Under the pieces are notes generated by a model. It made no database searches, was not told the DNA's origin, and was given only the letters and a program-made list of their open reading frames with translations. Shown piece by piece: positions 17,701 to 27,202 of a DNA stretch of 64,000 nucleotides; position 1 is the first letter of the stretch; each line of letters begins with the position of its first letter. Position numbers and translations under genes: made by a program. Origin of the DNA: Leptospira sp. B5-022 (GTDB lineage Bacteria; Spirochaetota; Leptospiria; Leptospirales; Leptospiraceae); contig NZ_ANIJ01000047.1 in assembly GCF_000347035.1 (NCBI RefSeq), positions 315,501 through 379,500 of the forward strand, given 5' to 3'.

Positions 17701-18441
17701 GGCGAGGCGAATTTCCAAACCAATTGTCCGAACCAGTTTGCAATTGATGAAGGAATCGATTGGTTAGTGTATCGTATCGCGGATAAATACGATGATCGCC
17801 CTCGTAATGATCTATATGATCCTACCTGGGTGAAAGTGGATGATCTGGTAAGACGGATCCGAGATTACGTTTCCAGATCGTCCGGTTGGTCTTTGGTGAA
17901 ATCCTTGGATTTCTTATTGGATCTCTTGTTGGATATCCAACTCACCGCTTCCGAAATTACGAATACATTGGATCTTATCTCTTCTCTCTTCTATGTGGGA
18001 GATGAAACCGATCCGAACAATTCCACTCTGGATACGAGAACTTATACTCTTTCCGATATTTTGACCACTAGTCTTCCTCCTGTTTTGGATTCTATGGCAC
18101 CTTACGGAAGGAACTTATACGCTACCGGTTACCAATTGGGTAAACCGGGCAGCTTCTTCAGTTTTTTAGAGAAGAATGCGAACATGTCTTCTCAATACAC
18201 TGTGGAAGATCTATTCGAAAATACGAAAGTACTTCTGAGATCCGATATGATCCAGACTCCTCTTATGGACAACAGGGCCTTCCTATATTCTGCGGGGACT
18301 CTAATCGGATTATTCGGAGATATTTATGAAAGAGGTCGTCGTTTCTCCGGTTCCGACGCCTTCTTCTATGATAATTGGAATGATGGACAACCCACGTCGA
18401 CGTACTGGGACGATCTGAATGCGATATTCTCACTAAGATGA
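14794..18441 (+). CDS. very large putative lipoprotein (hypothetical)
   Basis: 1215 aa. A basic N-terminus is followed by a hydrophobic core and LSLFGSC, a spirochaetal lipobox with Cys36. The mature protein is long, acidic-neutral and mostly soluble, with no repeat I can see by eye. It has helix-rich segments near the start (ALESAMLQSRTSVQTLSLGL) and end. Cysteines are few, with a small group near residues 670-685 (NCGPLKDDCTNF) and 967-977. I recognise no domain. A good RBS (AGAGAGG) precedes the ATG. Its TGA overlaps by 4 bp the start of another large lipoprotein, which implies translational coupling and suggests that the products act together at the outer membrane. Surface exposure is inference only. 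Confidence 0.8.
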   Translation: MKMRPIREFAGGSNRLLDFKKNIIFISLILSLFGSCSHAGTDKSGISQFSDNTDDYRGISLFSFLNPYPVVKSFFTNMDPVGFNEALGDALSQAPRTDNLGTIRALESAMLQSRTSVQTLSLGLADMIEKIQTSNPAAYSSIQPVFEKIRRYKKPVVRNLMPLGANQLLIEYNTKTANQVTTSIHDTADLLVDPDTVDTLHDIEDFLYKGLRKNTTFRTGVENLLGGFFAPSLLTDRTLKEGFISLVYDFGEMMYKAAGFEDQMTPQTSFKNFIINAENFFTANTVSPAEPTANEYSTNAAYNAPGGTLKPAELRTMLRDLFETIKGLIFAQGDVTVNVLKETAKNAYLLDFMRNSSGSSQTFKDLLQLDGDGRNRQTDVESRPVSALETLFIVLTIADNYGFRWNPVDSGNSGTTQVVNNALTDTGSVTTGGELTLGDAMFSMGSVIGSGDSFNFKNITELSRTSSKVFRDGSAYRIGFNTRVLSILEAPSRGETLPVTDTSTGTAVLNESQFDKLYNKTIPWMLDWIVKVTLEGYGPYYSGTDSGGNPIAPNGNLLQYQPSWNTSKYYVQIDPGTGGERRIYLGGVDQTAASAVLTDKGFYSITETVPAPILVASAEEAFYKNLQWLLYEKRFVAVLPVRAKLAATVTYQEALFITAIGNGIMGMMNLSPNCGPLKDDCTNFNGYWHKKGTPIKSFDSGTQAGPWVVQDTNLQDLSNEPGDSVFLVEGWGYGLAGNEGFQVTAVYSALFPLLIPDPTTVYGMIPPVISQNAGVIKQLGFLGTTDTPSSQVNTNWNKRNRLTPFIVALAKALGDDAKIPANRALGKNPYKLFTGLAEIFSRPYVFFGQDETARIGDNLPPKPSFIQVRTVGIASGLRNPAATPVEYKASKNYRSLLSVLIEGTSTPTSTDRNRMTDGPLDLLSKTDILSGLIKFTTNLGDPAKTDARDKVMDGLSGILGQTKLWSECGGEANFQTNCPNQFAIDEGIDWLVYRIADKYDDRPRNDLYDPTWVKVDDLVRRIRDYVSRSSGWSLVKSLDFLLDLLLDIQLTASEITNTLDLISSLFYVGDETDPNNSTLDTRTYTLSDILTTSLPPVLDSMAPYGRNLYATGYQLGKPGSFFSFLEKNANMSSQYTVEDLFENTKVLLRSDMIQTPLMDNRAFLYSAGTLIGLFGDIYERGRRFSGSDAFFYDNWNDGQPTSTYWDDLNAIFSLR

Positions 18442-21400
18442 AAAATAGATATATAACGGGACTACCGACACAAATGAAGACGCAAACATTCAAGGGATTT
18501 TTACTTATCGGTTTCACTTTATTCTTCGTATCCATTGGATGCGGGGGAGAAAAACAAGGAAGCCTATCCGATTCTATTTTTGCAAGTCTCGGGATCGCTT
18601 CCGATTCGGGAGGAAGTCTTCCTCCTAGTGCGAATTTAACTCCTTACAAGGATACGGACGAACCTGCTACACTTCCCGTTGATTTCGGTACGGCAGGTCC
18701 GCAAGCATTACTTAATCTTTCTGCAACCGATCAAGTGGATCGATATAAAAGTTTGGAGATCGTTTTCTCGGAACCTATGACACAATCTACGGTGAACGGC
18801 GATTTTGTTCTGAAGGAAAAATCCGGGACCTTATTGCCCGGTCCGAGTGCAGAAAAGGGGGGAACTTTTTATTGGAAATCCGGCGGGAGATTGATCTTTG
18901 ATCCATATAAGGAGCTGAAACCGAATACTACTTATCAACTGACTCTGACGGGAGCTTCGAAAGGTTTGGAAGGCGGGGATCTCCAACCTTATACTGTTGA
19001 GTTTACTACGGAGCCGGATTATTTGATCAGCGCAACGTTAAACGGAACAGCCGTTGGTCCTGCAAATTCTTCCAAAGACTTGACTTATCTTGATGCCGCT
19101 CCCGGAACGATCGCGATGAATCTGAATGCAAGTTTTACCTCTCCCGTTAGCGGCGCGAATACTATTCAATCTATCAAGCTGAAACACTTGAGTTCTTCAG
19201 CGGAACATGTGATCTGCGCTGCTCCTCCTTGCGATATGACCGCTCCTCTTGCTTCGTCTTTGAATTTGAATTCTTTCTCGGGAGGAAAAGCAGGGTTAAA
19301 ACCTTTTCAAGGTGGGAATTCTTATATTTTCGAGATCACTACTACTAACGGTAAGGTATTTCGCAGATCTTTCGGGTTCAATTACGGAAAAGTGAATACC
19401 ACTCCGTATGCTTTAATCGCAAACGGCGCGGCTGCTATTGTGGATGAGGCTCAGGCCTTAAAATTATTCGGTCAGATCTTGGAAAGATTTACCAAGAATG
19501 ATTATAAGATCACCGGTAAAAGTTTTTCCGATTTTTCCAACACTCCTAAAACTACCACTAAGAGAACTTCCCATTGTATAGATTATTATTCCACCGGTGG
19601 ATCCGCTGTGAATTTCATCCGTAGTTTCGGTGATTCTACCGACCCTGACAATGGTGACGGTTATTGTGGTGGATCAGGTGCAAATCCGGGCGCTTTTGTC
19701 GGAAACGGATGTTTCTTGGGTTGTTCCGATTTCGATATGGACGTTTATATTACGGGGGTAAATATCCCTCCAACTACCGGAGCGGATCCTACGATTACTG
19801 CGAGTTTAAGTGTTCCCGCAAATAATAATCTCAAAGTAAACATTAACGGTCGTAAGGCGATTATCAATCTTGCTATTATTGCAAGGAACCGTAACTCTAT
19901 CGGTCTGGGGCTCGTAGGAGCAGGCAATCGATTCTATTTTACCACCATCGCGGAAGTGAATTTAGGAGAAACACCGAACCCTCGTGCTGCGGTTGCAAAC
20001 ACAAACACTCTTGTGGATTCCAATGGAGAATTTAATATCGCGATCAAAACTCCTCTGACTGCGGCAGCTCTTCCTACAAATGTTCCAACGGACAATTTTT
20101 ATACGAAAGAATGGTCCGACCCCTTACGTGTAAAAAACAATGCGGGTGATCTGGATTCGGTAGACTATATAGACTCCACTTCTTGGGCAGCGGACCTTCT
20201 ATCTTCCGTGACCGCTTCCATTGCGAACGGTATGGTTCCGGCCTTAAAACCTGCAATTACTCAATCCATGTTGAGAGACGTAGTGCAAAAGGTTGCGCCT
20301 AACGCGTTGAATGCGGTAGTAACTTCGTTGGCTAATCCGGGTTTAGATGTGGTTCTCCCCGATTACCTTCCCGCTCCTCTTCAAAGTTTTCCTCTTTCCT
20401 TAAAGTTGAAATTCCAAACGGATGTGGCTCCTACGGTATCCGGAGCGAACAAAGGACTCGTGGGCTCGGCCTCCGTGGCGTTAGTGGCCAAAAATCCGCT
20501 CATCAATACCGATCCGAATTATCACGGACATCAGTTGGCCGCGGGCTTTGTAAGCACTCGTCCTATTCCGGCTGCGGATGCTTTGACTAAAACTTTTCCA
20601 TTCTCGAGAAGTTCTACAAACCCTGGACTCCTTTTAACCTTGACTGCGGATACCGTTACTCAGGCTGCTTATAGTCTCTGGCAAAACGGTGCCTTAAATT
20701 TAAGGATCAATAAACCGTTTATAGATTCTATCACCGCTTATGCAGGTTCGGATCCTCTCTTCCAGTTGACACAAGAGTTAGTGAAAGTCGGAACTCTCCT
20801 GAACATTTTGGCTCCAGGTAGATCCACTTTGGTAGGTTTGAATCCTAGCGATCCTAGCAAGCTGATCCAAAACGTAAAATCTTCGGACGATGTGGACATA
20901 GATGTTTATGCGATCCATGCCCCGAACGGTGAGTTTAAGTTTGCGGGAGCGAGCGCTATTCCTTCTCTTGTCGTGAACTTTACGGATCTGGAATTGAGGA
21001 TTTACGGAAGAAGGCCGAATGGGACCCAGATAGGATATCCAACTTTAAGTTCCGTTACTTGCTCCTCTGCGGCTCCGGATAATGCCGCAAACAGTTGCCG
21101 CTATCTTCTAAACACGGTGCGCGTGAGTATCAAAGGGGACGGTTCCTTTAATTTTATTCCGTTCGATAATCCGGATCCTATAGGAAAACCTCAGTATAAT
21201 AATTTGAATGCTATGAGTCTTGTGATCAAAAAGGACGAGACTAGTATGGCTTATACTCTAGACATTCTGGAAGGGAATTCTGTGAATCCTTTCGGTTTGG
21301 ACCCTAAGGGAATTTTCCAAGTGGTGGATCCACTCATCCGCTCCTTGATCATTCCTTTGGTGAATAACGTTTTACGTCAGGTGCCTTTGCCTAAGTCCCT

Positions 21401-21584
21401 TAATGTGTCCGCGATCACAAATTACACATCCGGTGCGGTTTGTAATCTTCAATCCACTACGGATAAATTGAAGCTGATCACTATTCCGATCCCGAATACG
21501 GAACCTTATCCGTATCTGTTCGGAGGTCTTCAGTTCCAAGGAGCGGCGGCTACGAACCCTGGAACAGTTGTGCAATGTCCTTAA
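18438..21584 (+). CDS. large putative lipoprotein with N-terminal Ig-like (Big_5) domain, paralogue 1
   Basis: 1048 aa, or 1036 from the second Met at 18474. The signal peptide ends FFVSIGC, a lipobox. After a Gly/Ser linker, residues about 85-190 look like a bacterial Ig-like domain of the SbsA/Big_5 type: SLEIVFSEPMTQSTVNGDF, then WKSGGRLIFDPYKELKPNTT and TLTGASKGLEGGDLQPYTV, the pattern where a potential minus sign of function is a loaded F-S-E-P-M motif. The remaining 850 residues are unrecognised but closely resemble the downstream gene, including YHGHQLA, STRPIPA, DDVDIDVYAIHAPNGEFKF and a C-terminal PYLFGGLQFQG. It overlaps the preceding lipoprotein gene by 4 bp. Function unknown; an outer-membrane-anchored adhesin or assembly factor is a guess. 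Confidence 0.82.
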   Translation: MKNRYITGLPTQMKTQTFKGFLLIGFTLFFVSIGCGGEKQGSLSDSIFASLGIASDSGGSLPPSANLTPYKDTDEPATLPVDFGTAGPQALLNLSATDQVDRYKSLEIVFSEPMTQSTVNGDFVLKEKSGTLLPGPSAEKGGTFYWKSGGRLIFDPYKELKPNTTYQLTLTGASKGLEGGDLQPYTVEFTTEPDYLISATLNGTAVGPANSSKDLTYLDAAPGTIAMNLNASFTSPVSGANTIQSIKLKHLSSSAEHVICAAPPCDMTAPLASSLNLNSFSGGKAGLKPFQGGNSYIFEITTTNGKVFRRSFGFNYGKVNTTPYALIANGAAAIVDEAQALKLFGQILERFTKNDYKITGKSFSDFSNTPKTTTKRTSHCIDYYSTGGSAVNFIRSFGDSTDPDNGDGYCGGSGANPGAFVGNGCFLGCSDFDMDVYITGVNIPPTTGADPTITASLSVPANNNLKVNINGRKAIINLAIIARNRNSIGLGLVGAGNRFYFTTIAEVNLGETPNPRAAVANTNTLVDSNGEFNIAIKTPLTAAALPTNVPTDNFYTKEWSDPLRVKNNAGDLDSVDYIDSTSWAADLLSSVTASIANGMVPALKPAITQSMLRDVVQKVAPNALNAVVTSLANPGLDVVLPDYLPAPLQSFPLSLKLKFQTDVAPTVSGANKGLVGSASVALVAKNPLINTDPNYHGHQLAAGFVSTRPIPAADALTKTFPFSRSSTNPGLLLTLTADTVTQAAYSLWQNGALNLRINKPFIDSITAYAGSDPLFQLTQELVKVGTLLNILAPGRSTLVGLNPSDPSKLIQNVKSSDDVDIDVYAIHAPNGEFKFAGASAIPSLVVNFTDLELRIYGRRPNGTQIGYPTLSSVTCSSAAPDNAANSCRYLLNTVRVSIKGDGSFNFIPFDNPDPIGKPQYNNLNAMSLVIKKDETSMAYTLDILEGNSVNPFGLDPKGIFQVVDPLIRSLIIPLVNNVLRQVPLPKSLNVSAITNYTSGAVCNLQSTTDKLKLITIPIPNTEPYPYLFGGLQFQGAAATNPGTVVQCP

Positions 21585-21810
21585 TGACGTGTGAATAGGA
21601 ATAAAAGAGGATTGGTATAGAAAGATAATATTATAAAAACAGAATAAATCCTGAACCAAGAGTTTTCTCCAAAATTGAAAATTAACTCTTAAGGGCAGGG
21701 CCGTTTTTTCGAAAGAAGAAGGTCCAGCCCGAGGTTGGTTAGGCACTTGCCGAGTGCCGACTCCCGCCGAACGCGAACGAAATTATGCGATTGAAGACTG
21801 GAGAAAAAAA

Positions 21811-24800
21811 ATGGTTACCGGATTGGGTGAAAGTGAAAGAATATTTATTAAACGGACGGTTGTTATAACCTGTCTGGCAGTTTCTCTTATGTTTTCGGGA
21901 TGTAGAGATTCCGAAAAAGGGGGAGGAATACTCGATTCATTCTTTAGTTCTATAGGGATCCCGGTAGATGGGGACGGATCCATTCCCGGAACTTCCAATA
22001 CTATAAATTATACGGAAACGGATACCCCGGCCACTTTACCTGTGGATTTCGGGACCACAGGGCCTCAAGTCCTTCTCAATTTGGCGAACCTGACTCAGGT
22101 GGACCGTTACAAAAGTTTGGAGATTGTTTTTTCCGAACCGATGGTCGCAAGCACGGTAAAATCGGATTTTGTTCTGACTGAAGAAAACGGCACGCTTCTA
22201 CCCGGACCTCCAGCCGAAAAAGGGGGAACTTTCTACTGGAAATCGGGCGGAAGATTGGTATTCGATCCTTATCGGGAATTAAAAGCGAATACTACTTATA
22301 AGCTTACTTTGACTTCCGCTTCCAAAGGATTAGAGGGCGGGGACCTGCAGCCTTATACGGTAAGTTTTACTACCGAGCCTGATTACTATATTACGATGTC
22401 CTTAAACGGAACGGGAGTGGGGCCGGCAAATTCCCAAAAAGACTTAACGTATCTGGATGCAACGCCTGGGACGATCGGAATGAACTTGAATGCAAGTTTT
22501 ACGAATCCTAGTAATCCGAACCAGATCCAAAGCATTAAATTAAAACATATGGGTTCGAATGCGGAACATATAATTTGTTCCGCTTCTCCTTGCGATATGA
22601 CCGCTCCTATTGCTTCTTCTTTGAACTTAAACGCTTTTACAGGTCCGAAAGCCGGTCTAAAACCTTTCCAGGGTGGGAATTCATACGAGTTCCAGATCTT
22701 AACCGCGGACGGGAAAACGTTCCGTAGGTCTTTCGGATTCAATTACGGAAAAGTCAATTCTACACCCTATGATTTGATTTCCAACGCATCCGCAGCCGTT
22801 TTCGATGAAGCTCAGACTTTAAAATTATTCTCTAATATTCTTCAAAAATTCGCTCGCGCGGATTTTAAGATCACGAATAAGACATTTAATGATTTTTCAG
22901 GATCACCAAAAACCACTGACATTGCTCCTCTTCGGGATCCGGACGGAAACGGTAACTTTTCGGATAGACGATGTATCGATTTTTGGTCCATTACGGCGAA
23001 TGATTTTCCGATCTCTGTCAATTATGTGAGAACCTATGGTGATATGGCCGGCCAATTCGGGAACGGTTACTGCGGTATCGCAGGAAATACTGGTGCATTC
23101 AATATTACCGCAAGCTTTCTCGGAAGCCTTCCTATGTGGTTGGACGTTTATATCAATAATGTAGTCGTTCCTCCTTTAGCTCCGGATAATAGTACGAATA
23201 TCACAGACTCGATCTACGTCCAAGCAGACGGAGTAATGGGGATTGATCTAAACGGAAAAAGATCGGTCATCGATCTGACTACGATAGGGTATTCACATGA
23301 TTGTACGGGTTTAGCTTGTTTGCTCGGTAATGACGATACGTATGGTTTTTCGACCACCGCTACTTTAAACCTGAACTCTCCATATACTTCTCGTTTGGCG
23401 AGAGCGAAGGCAAACGCAAGTTTTGATACGAACGGAAAGATCGCAGTTGCGATCAGAACTCCTTATACACCTACGGATCCGATCACCGGGAATTTTTACG
23501 TTTCCGAATGGACTAATAATCTGAGTGTAGCGGGTGTAAATTTATTAGCTGCAACGGATACCCTAGGCTCTTGGCTTTCTCCTATTACGGAAAGTGTGGC
23601 GAATAACGCGGTTCCTCAGGCGACACCTTACATTACACAATCTATGCTGAGAGATATTGTGGAAAGGGTTTCCGTGGAAGCGATGAACGCGGTGTTGGTT
23701 TCTTTAAATAATCCCGGCCTGGATGTTACCTTGCCCGATTACCTGCCTGCTCCTTTGAGTAATTTTCCTTTGTCTTTAAGACTTATGGCCCAGAACGATG
23801 CAGTGGTAAAATCGGACGGAACAAACAAAGGGATACTCACTTCCGCAAGTGTTTCTTTGGTGGCTAAAAATCCGATCGCAAATACGGATCCGAACTATCA
23901 TGGGCATCAATTAGCTACGGGTTTTGTGAGCACTCGTCCTATTCCCGCCGGTACTGCAATGGCAAAAACTTATCCATTCTCCAGAAGTAACGCGAATCCC
24001 GGATTACTTCTTACTTTGAATGCGGATACGGTTACTCAAGCAGCTTATAGTCTTTGGCAAAACGGCGCTTTAAATTTAAGGATTAATAAACAATTTATAA
24101 ACCAGATTAAGCAGTATGCCGGTTCAGATCCATTGTTCGAATTGACCCAAGAGTTGGTGAAAGTTGGGACCTTGCTGAATATTTTATCTCCAGGTAGACC
24201 TTTAGTAGGTTTAAAACCCGGCGATCCTACTAAATTTGTCCCAAGTGTCAGCGCAACGGATGATGTGGATATAGACGTTTATGCGATCCACGCTCCGAAT
24301 GGAGAATTTAAATTCGGAGGAGCAAACGCTCTCCCTATCTTGGTAGTGAATTTTACGGATTTGGAATTAAGGATTTATGGAAGAAGGCTTCCCGGAACGG
24401 ATGTAGGCGACGGAAGTTTTTTACCTTGTAGTGCGGCAGCCGCAGATAACGCGGCAAATAGCTGCCGATATCTACTCAATACCGTGCGTGTAAGTATAAA
24501 AGGAGACGGAGCTTTCAATTTTATTCCGTTTGATAATCCGGATCCTGTAGGAAAACCGCAGTACAATAATTTAAACGCTATGAGTTTAGTGATCCGAAAA
24601 GATGAAGCTAGTATGTCTTATACGATGGATATTTTAGAAGGACCTACATTTAATCCCTTCGGTCTGGACCCGAAAGGAATTTTCCAGGTAGTGGATCCTC
24701 TCATCCGCTCTTTGATCGTTCCATTGGTGAATAACGTATTACGCCAAGTACCTCTGCCTAGTTCCTTGGCCTTGGACGCGATCACGAATGTCAGTTCTGG

Positions 24801-24951
24801 GAACAAATGTAATCTACAATCAACCACCGATAAGTTGAAATTGGTCACTATTCCTATTCCGAATTCGGAATCATACCCTTACCTTTTCGGAGGACTTCAG
24901 TTCCAAGGTACATTCGCCTCCAATCCTGGAAACGCGATTGTCTGCCCTTAG
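21811..24951 (+). CDS. large putative lipoprotein with N-terminal Ig-like (Big_5) domain, paralogue 2
   Basis: 1046 aa from the ATG at 21811. The frame is open from 21754, but GGAG sits 7 bp before 21811 and the resulting protein matches the length of its upstream paralogue. The signal peptide ends SLMFSGC (lipobox). Residues about 80-190 repeat the Ig-like module (SLEIVFSEPMVAS, WKSGGRLVFDPYRELKANTT). The rest aligns nearly end to end with the upstream protein; divergence is highest in the middle (about residues 380-560), while the C-terminal 400 residues are strongly conserved (AAYSLWQNGALNLRINK, PYLFGGLQFQG). This is a tandem duplication. It is separated from the first copy by 226 bp, so it may have its own promoter, and it ends at a strong hairpin. 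Confidence 0.82.
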   Translation: MVTGLGESERIFIKRTVVITCLAVSLMFSGCRDSEKGGGILDSFFSSIGIPVDGDGSIPGTSNTINYTETDTPATLPVDFGTTGPQVLLNLANLTQVDRYKSLEIVFSEPMVASTVKSDFVLTEENGTLLPGPPAEKGGTFYWKSGGRLVFDPYRELKANTTYKLTLTSASKGLEGGDLQPYTVSFTTEPDYYITMSLNGTGVGPANSQKDLTYLDATPGTIGMNLNASFTNPSNPNQIQSIKLKHMGSNAEHIICSASPCDMTAPIASSLNLNAFTGPKAGLKPFQGGNSYEFQILTADGKTFRRSFGFNYGKVNSTPYDLISNASAAVFDEAQTLKLFSNILQKFARADFKITNKTFNDFSGSPKTTDIAPLRDPDGNGNFSDRRCIDFWSITANDFPISVNYVRTYGDMAGQFGNGYCGIAGNTGAFNITASFLGSLPMWLDVYINNVVVPPLAPDNSTNITDSIYVQADGVMGIDLNGKRSVIDLTTIGYSHDCTGLACLLGNDDTYGFSTTATLNLNSPYTSRLARAKANASFDTNGKIAVAIRTPYTPTDPITGNFYVSEWTNNLSVAGVNLLAATDTLGSWLSPITESVANNAVPQATPYITQSMLRDIVERVSVEAMNAVLVSLNNPGLDVTLPDYLPAPLSNFPLSLRLMAQNDAVVKSDGTNKGILTSASVSLVAKNPIANTDPNYHGHQLATGFVSTRPIPAGTAMAKTYPFSRSNANPGLLLTLNADTVTQAAYSLWQNGALNLRINKQFINQIKQYAGSDPLFELTQELVKVGTLLNILSPGRPLVGLKPGDPTKFVPSVSATDDVDIDVYAIHAPNGEFKFGGANALPILVVNFTDLELRIYGRRLPGTDVGDGSFLPCSAAAADNAANSCRYLLNTVRVSIKGDGAFNFIPFDNPDPVGKPQYNNLNAMSLVIRKDEASMSYTMDILEGPTFNPFGLDPKGIFQVVDPLIRSLIVPLVNNVLRQVPLPSSLALDAITNVSSGNKCNLQSTTDKLKLVTIPIPNSESYPYLFGGLQFQGTFASNPGNAIVCP

Positions 24952-24956
24952 GATAA

Positions 24957-24986
24957 AAAAGAGGCTCGGATTTCCGAGCCTCTTAC
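24957..24986 (-). terminator. hairpin terminator between convergent genes
   Basis: AGAGGCTCGGA and TCCGAGCCTCT form an 11-bp stem with a tiny loop. On the minus strand the stem is followed by a run of T (CTCTTTTTTATCC), so it best serves the barrel/FecR operon; on the plus strand it is followed only by TACGC. It may also stop transcripts of the lipoprotein cluster. Confidence 0.85.
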
Positions 24987-25014
24987 GCATTCCAAAATCT
25001 TAATGGTATAAGAT

Positions 25015-25749
25015 TTACATCTTTCCTCCGCCATAGGTCTCATCACTTGGAACCGAATTTTCCGGTGTCCAACCTTGAGGAATATGGCAGGATAGACAGT
25101 TCTTTAAGGAAATATTCTTTTTCATCAAGTCCTTGAAAGGAGGAAGAGATTTGAATTTTACGATAATTCCCTCGTATGAACTTCTTTTCGGTTCCGCTCC
25201 GTCTCCCGGATAATATCCGCCGTTTCCTTTTTCCTGCATAGTCCCGTCTTTCGGATCACCTGTCCCGTTCATCAAAACTTTGCCTTCACAAGTGCAGAAT
25301 GAAGAATCCTTGGTCTTATGGTCGTGAAAAGCGGAGAATGCGGTTCCTCTAACGCCTGCAGTGGTAGTCGGAGTCCGAACCTCGAATTTTTTACCTTTTA
25401 GGTTCACAAGTTGGAACCAGGCAAATCCGCTTTGAACTTCCAGTTGACCGTCCTTGGATTCGTTATATAGACTCGAAATTTTCAGTTTTGTATTCGGTAG
25501 GATTTTAAACTCCGAACCCTTGTAGAGTAGGGTCGTTTTGGAGGCATTTCCAGTGGAGACGATATCCCCTTCGGAGACCAGGTCTCCTTGTTTTAGGATG
25601 TTCCAACCTCCTTTACCTCCTTTTTGCAATTGTACCTTTCCGACAAGGAAGGAAACTCTTGCGTCCTTTTCTTTGTTCTCTTGGCTCACTAAAACCAAGG
25701 CACCGATGGACAGTGTTAAGCTCAAGATCATCCAAACTTTCAGTTTCAT
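25015..25749 (-). CDS. FecR-domain exported protein with C-terminal CxxCH motif
   Basis: 244 aa. A signal peptide (residues 1-22, MILSLTLSIGALVLV core) precedes a FecR-type beta domain at about 30-150: VSFLVGKVQLQKGG, LVSEGDIVSTGNASKTTLLY, FEVRTPTTTAGVRGTAF. FecR domains usually sense or scaffold in the periplasm. Unusually, the C-terminus carries CLSCH at residues 218-222, a single haem-c attachment motif, and CTC lies near residue 143. Two prolines and a downstream Met give possible axial ligands, but binding is unproven. AAGGAGAAG before the ATG is a strong RBS. The gene lies 10 bp downstream of an outer-membrane barrel gene on the same strand, so the two are probably one operon. No FecI-type sigma or TonB receptor is adjacent. 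Confidence 0.85.
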   Translation of the reverse strand: MKLKVWMILSLTLSIGALVLVSQENKEKDARVSFLVGKVQLQKGGKGGWNILKQGDLVSEGDIVSTGNASKTTLLYKGSEFKILPNTKLKISSLYNESKDGQLEVQSGFAWFQLVNLKGKKFEVRTPTTTAGVRGTAFSAFHDHKTKDSSFCTCEGKVLMNGTGDPKDGTMQEKGNGGYYPGDGAEPKRSSYEGIIVKFKSLPPFKDLMKKNISLKNCLSCHIPQGWTPENSVPSDETYGGGKM

Positions 25750-25759
25750 AAACTTCTCC

Positions 25760-27202
25760 TTAAAATTCGATGGTGGTCCAAAGAGTTAGCTCTTTGGACA
25801 GGCGGCCATAGGATACGATCCCGTTATTTGCACCGCCTTGGAATTGTTGTAAATATTCCGCTTTAGTCCTTTCGTTCCCGGACCCGTCCACATAAGATTG
25901 TTCTCGGTTTCCGTCCTTATCCCTGTTCCTGGATTCCGTATATCCAAGGGCAATACGTAAAGAATCCGTAATATTCCATTCCATGAATACTGAACCTCTT
26001 CTAAAGGAAGAGCGGACAGAATAACCGGAAGAATTTACCTGAGGGCCGATAGTATTGGATTGTATATTCCAATAATCCGATTCAGGACTTCCCGGCATGA
26101 CTTGGTTTATTTGAGCTCGGTTTGCGGAAAGTATTCCGTCTCTTCCGCTTCCTCCTTCTAATCTACCCACGATCCTAAGATCCCCCCATCCTAAAGACAA
26201 CCATGCGTATGCCGCAGTGCCGGTGGAGTCCAAACCCGGAGTAACAGCTCCGAACGGATTGGAAATGTCTCGGACTTCGCCGCCTTTTTGTTTTCTAAAC
26301 ACGTATCCAAGTCCAAAGTTAAGAATTTTTTTACGATCAAAATTAGCTTCAAGAGCATAAGAGTCACTTTCTAAGGAACGAACATCTTTCCTAAGGGTGG
26401 TAGCAAGATTATTATCCGAGGCAAGACATGCGGTTCCTTCCTTACAATCGGAAGAAGTTGCACCCGTTAAATTTGCCGATCGGTAAAAGAAATGAAGTCC
26501 TATCCGATTCTCATCGCCTATTTTAGGTTCGTAGGAAACTCTGGAGGAAAGATCGAAACCTGCGGAGTCGGTGTTCTGGGTATGCCTGTAACCTTCTCCA
26601 TTGGAAAGAACAACCTGAGCGGATACGTTATCCCATTTTCCCGTTCCACCTAACCCGATATCGGCGGGGGCAGGAGCAAATCCCAGGCTTTCCAGAGGTC
26701 CTCTATCCACATACCTCCATCTCCAGTAATTTTTCCATTGTGTATAAGTATGGGGAAGTTCCTGCATTCCGAAAGTCAGAGAATATTCTCCTAATCCGGT
26801 TTCCCAGGTCTTTCGAACAAGAGCCCTTCTAATCCCTAAAATATAAGGATTGGATTTGGCCCCTCCATCCATTCTTGTATCTGCGCTTACTTGTGCGGAA
26901 CGTAATAATTCTCCCCATAATTCCAGGCTGACACCGGTTTCCTTAAATTCTTTATTGATGGTCAAAAGGGTCCAAGGTGTCGAGAAGCCGGGCTCCTCGT
27001 TCAAATAGGTGTTGGTAAGACCGGAGCCCCCATCTCTCATTCTCTGGTTATAAGAAGGAGAGAGAATACCGCCTATCTTCAAACCGTAAAAGCCATCCGG
27101 TTCGTCCTTCTTGGTTGTTACGATTTCCTCTGCGGATAAATGTACGGATCCCATAATAAAACAAGCTGCGGTGATCAGTTTTCTAATTGATGTCTTTTTC
27201 AA
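25760..27202 (-). CDS. outer-membrane beta-barrel protein (porin-like)
   Basis: 480 aa. A cleavable signal peptide (MKKTSIRKLITAACF, ending HLSA) is followed by many alternating strand-like segments with aromatic girdles (WKNYWRWRYVDRGPLESLGF, LSFRRGSVFMEWNITDSLRI-like pattern) and a C-terminal strand ending LWTTIEF with a terminal Phe. These are features of outer-membrane barrels recognised by BamA. A C-DCKEGTACL loop may hold a disulphide. The family resembles alginate-export or phosphate-selective porin-like proteins, but I cannot assign a substrate. GAGGGGGA precedes the ATG. Transcribed with the FecR/CxxCH gene and divergent from a LytS-type kinase gene, it may be controlled by that system; this is inference from position. 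Confidence 0.8.
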   Translation of the reverse strand: MKKTSIRKLITAACFIMGSVHLSAEEIVTTKKDEPDGFYGLKIGGILSPSYNQRMRDGGSGLTNTYLNEEPGFSTPWTLLTINKEFKETGVSLELWGELLRSAQVSADTRMDGGAKSNPYILGIRRALVRKTWETGLGEYSLTFGMQELPHTYTQWKNYWRWRYVDRGPLESLGFAPAPADIGLGGTGKWDNVSAQVVLSNGEGYRHTQNTDSAGFDLSSRVSYEPKIGDENRIGLHFFYRSANLTGATSSDCKEGTACLASDNNLATTLRKDVRSLESDSYALEANFDRKKILNFGLGYVFRKQKGGEVRDISNPFGAVTPGLDSTGTAAYAWLSLGWGDLRIVGRLEGGSGRDGILSANRAQINQVMPGSPESDYWNIQSNTIGPQVNSSGYSVRSSFRRGSVFMEWNITDSLRIALGYTESRNRDKDGNREQSYVDGSGNERTKAEYLQQFQGGANNGIVSYGRLSKELTLWTTIEF

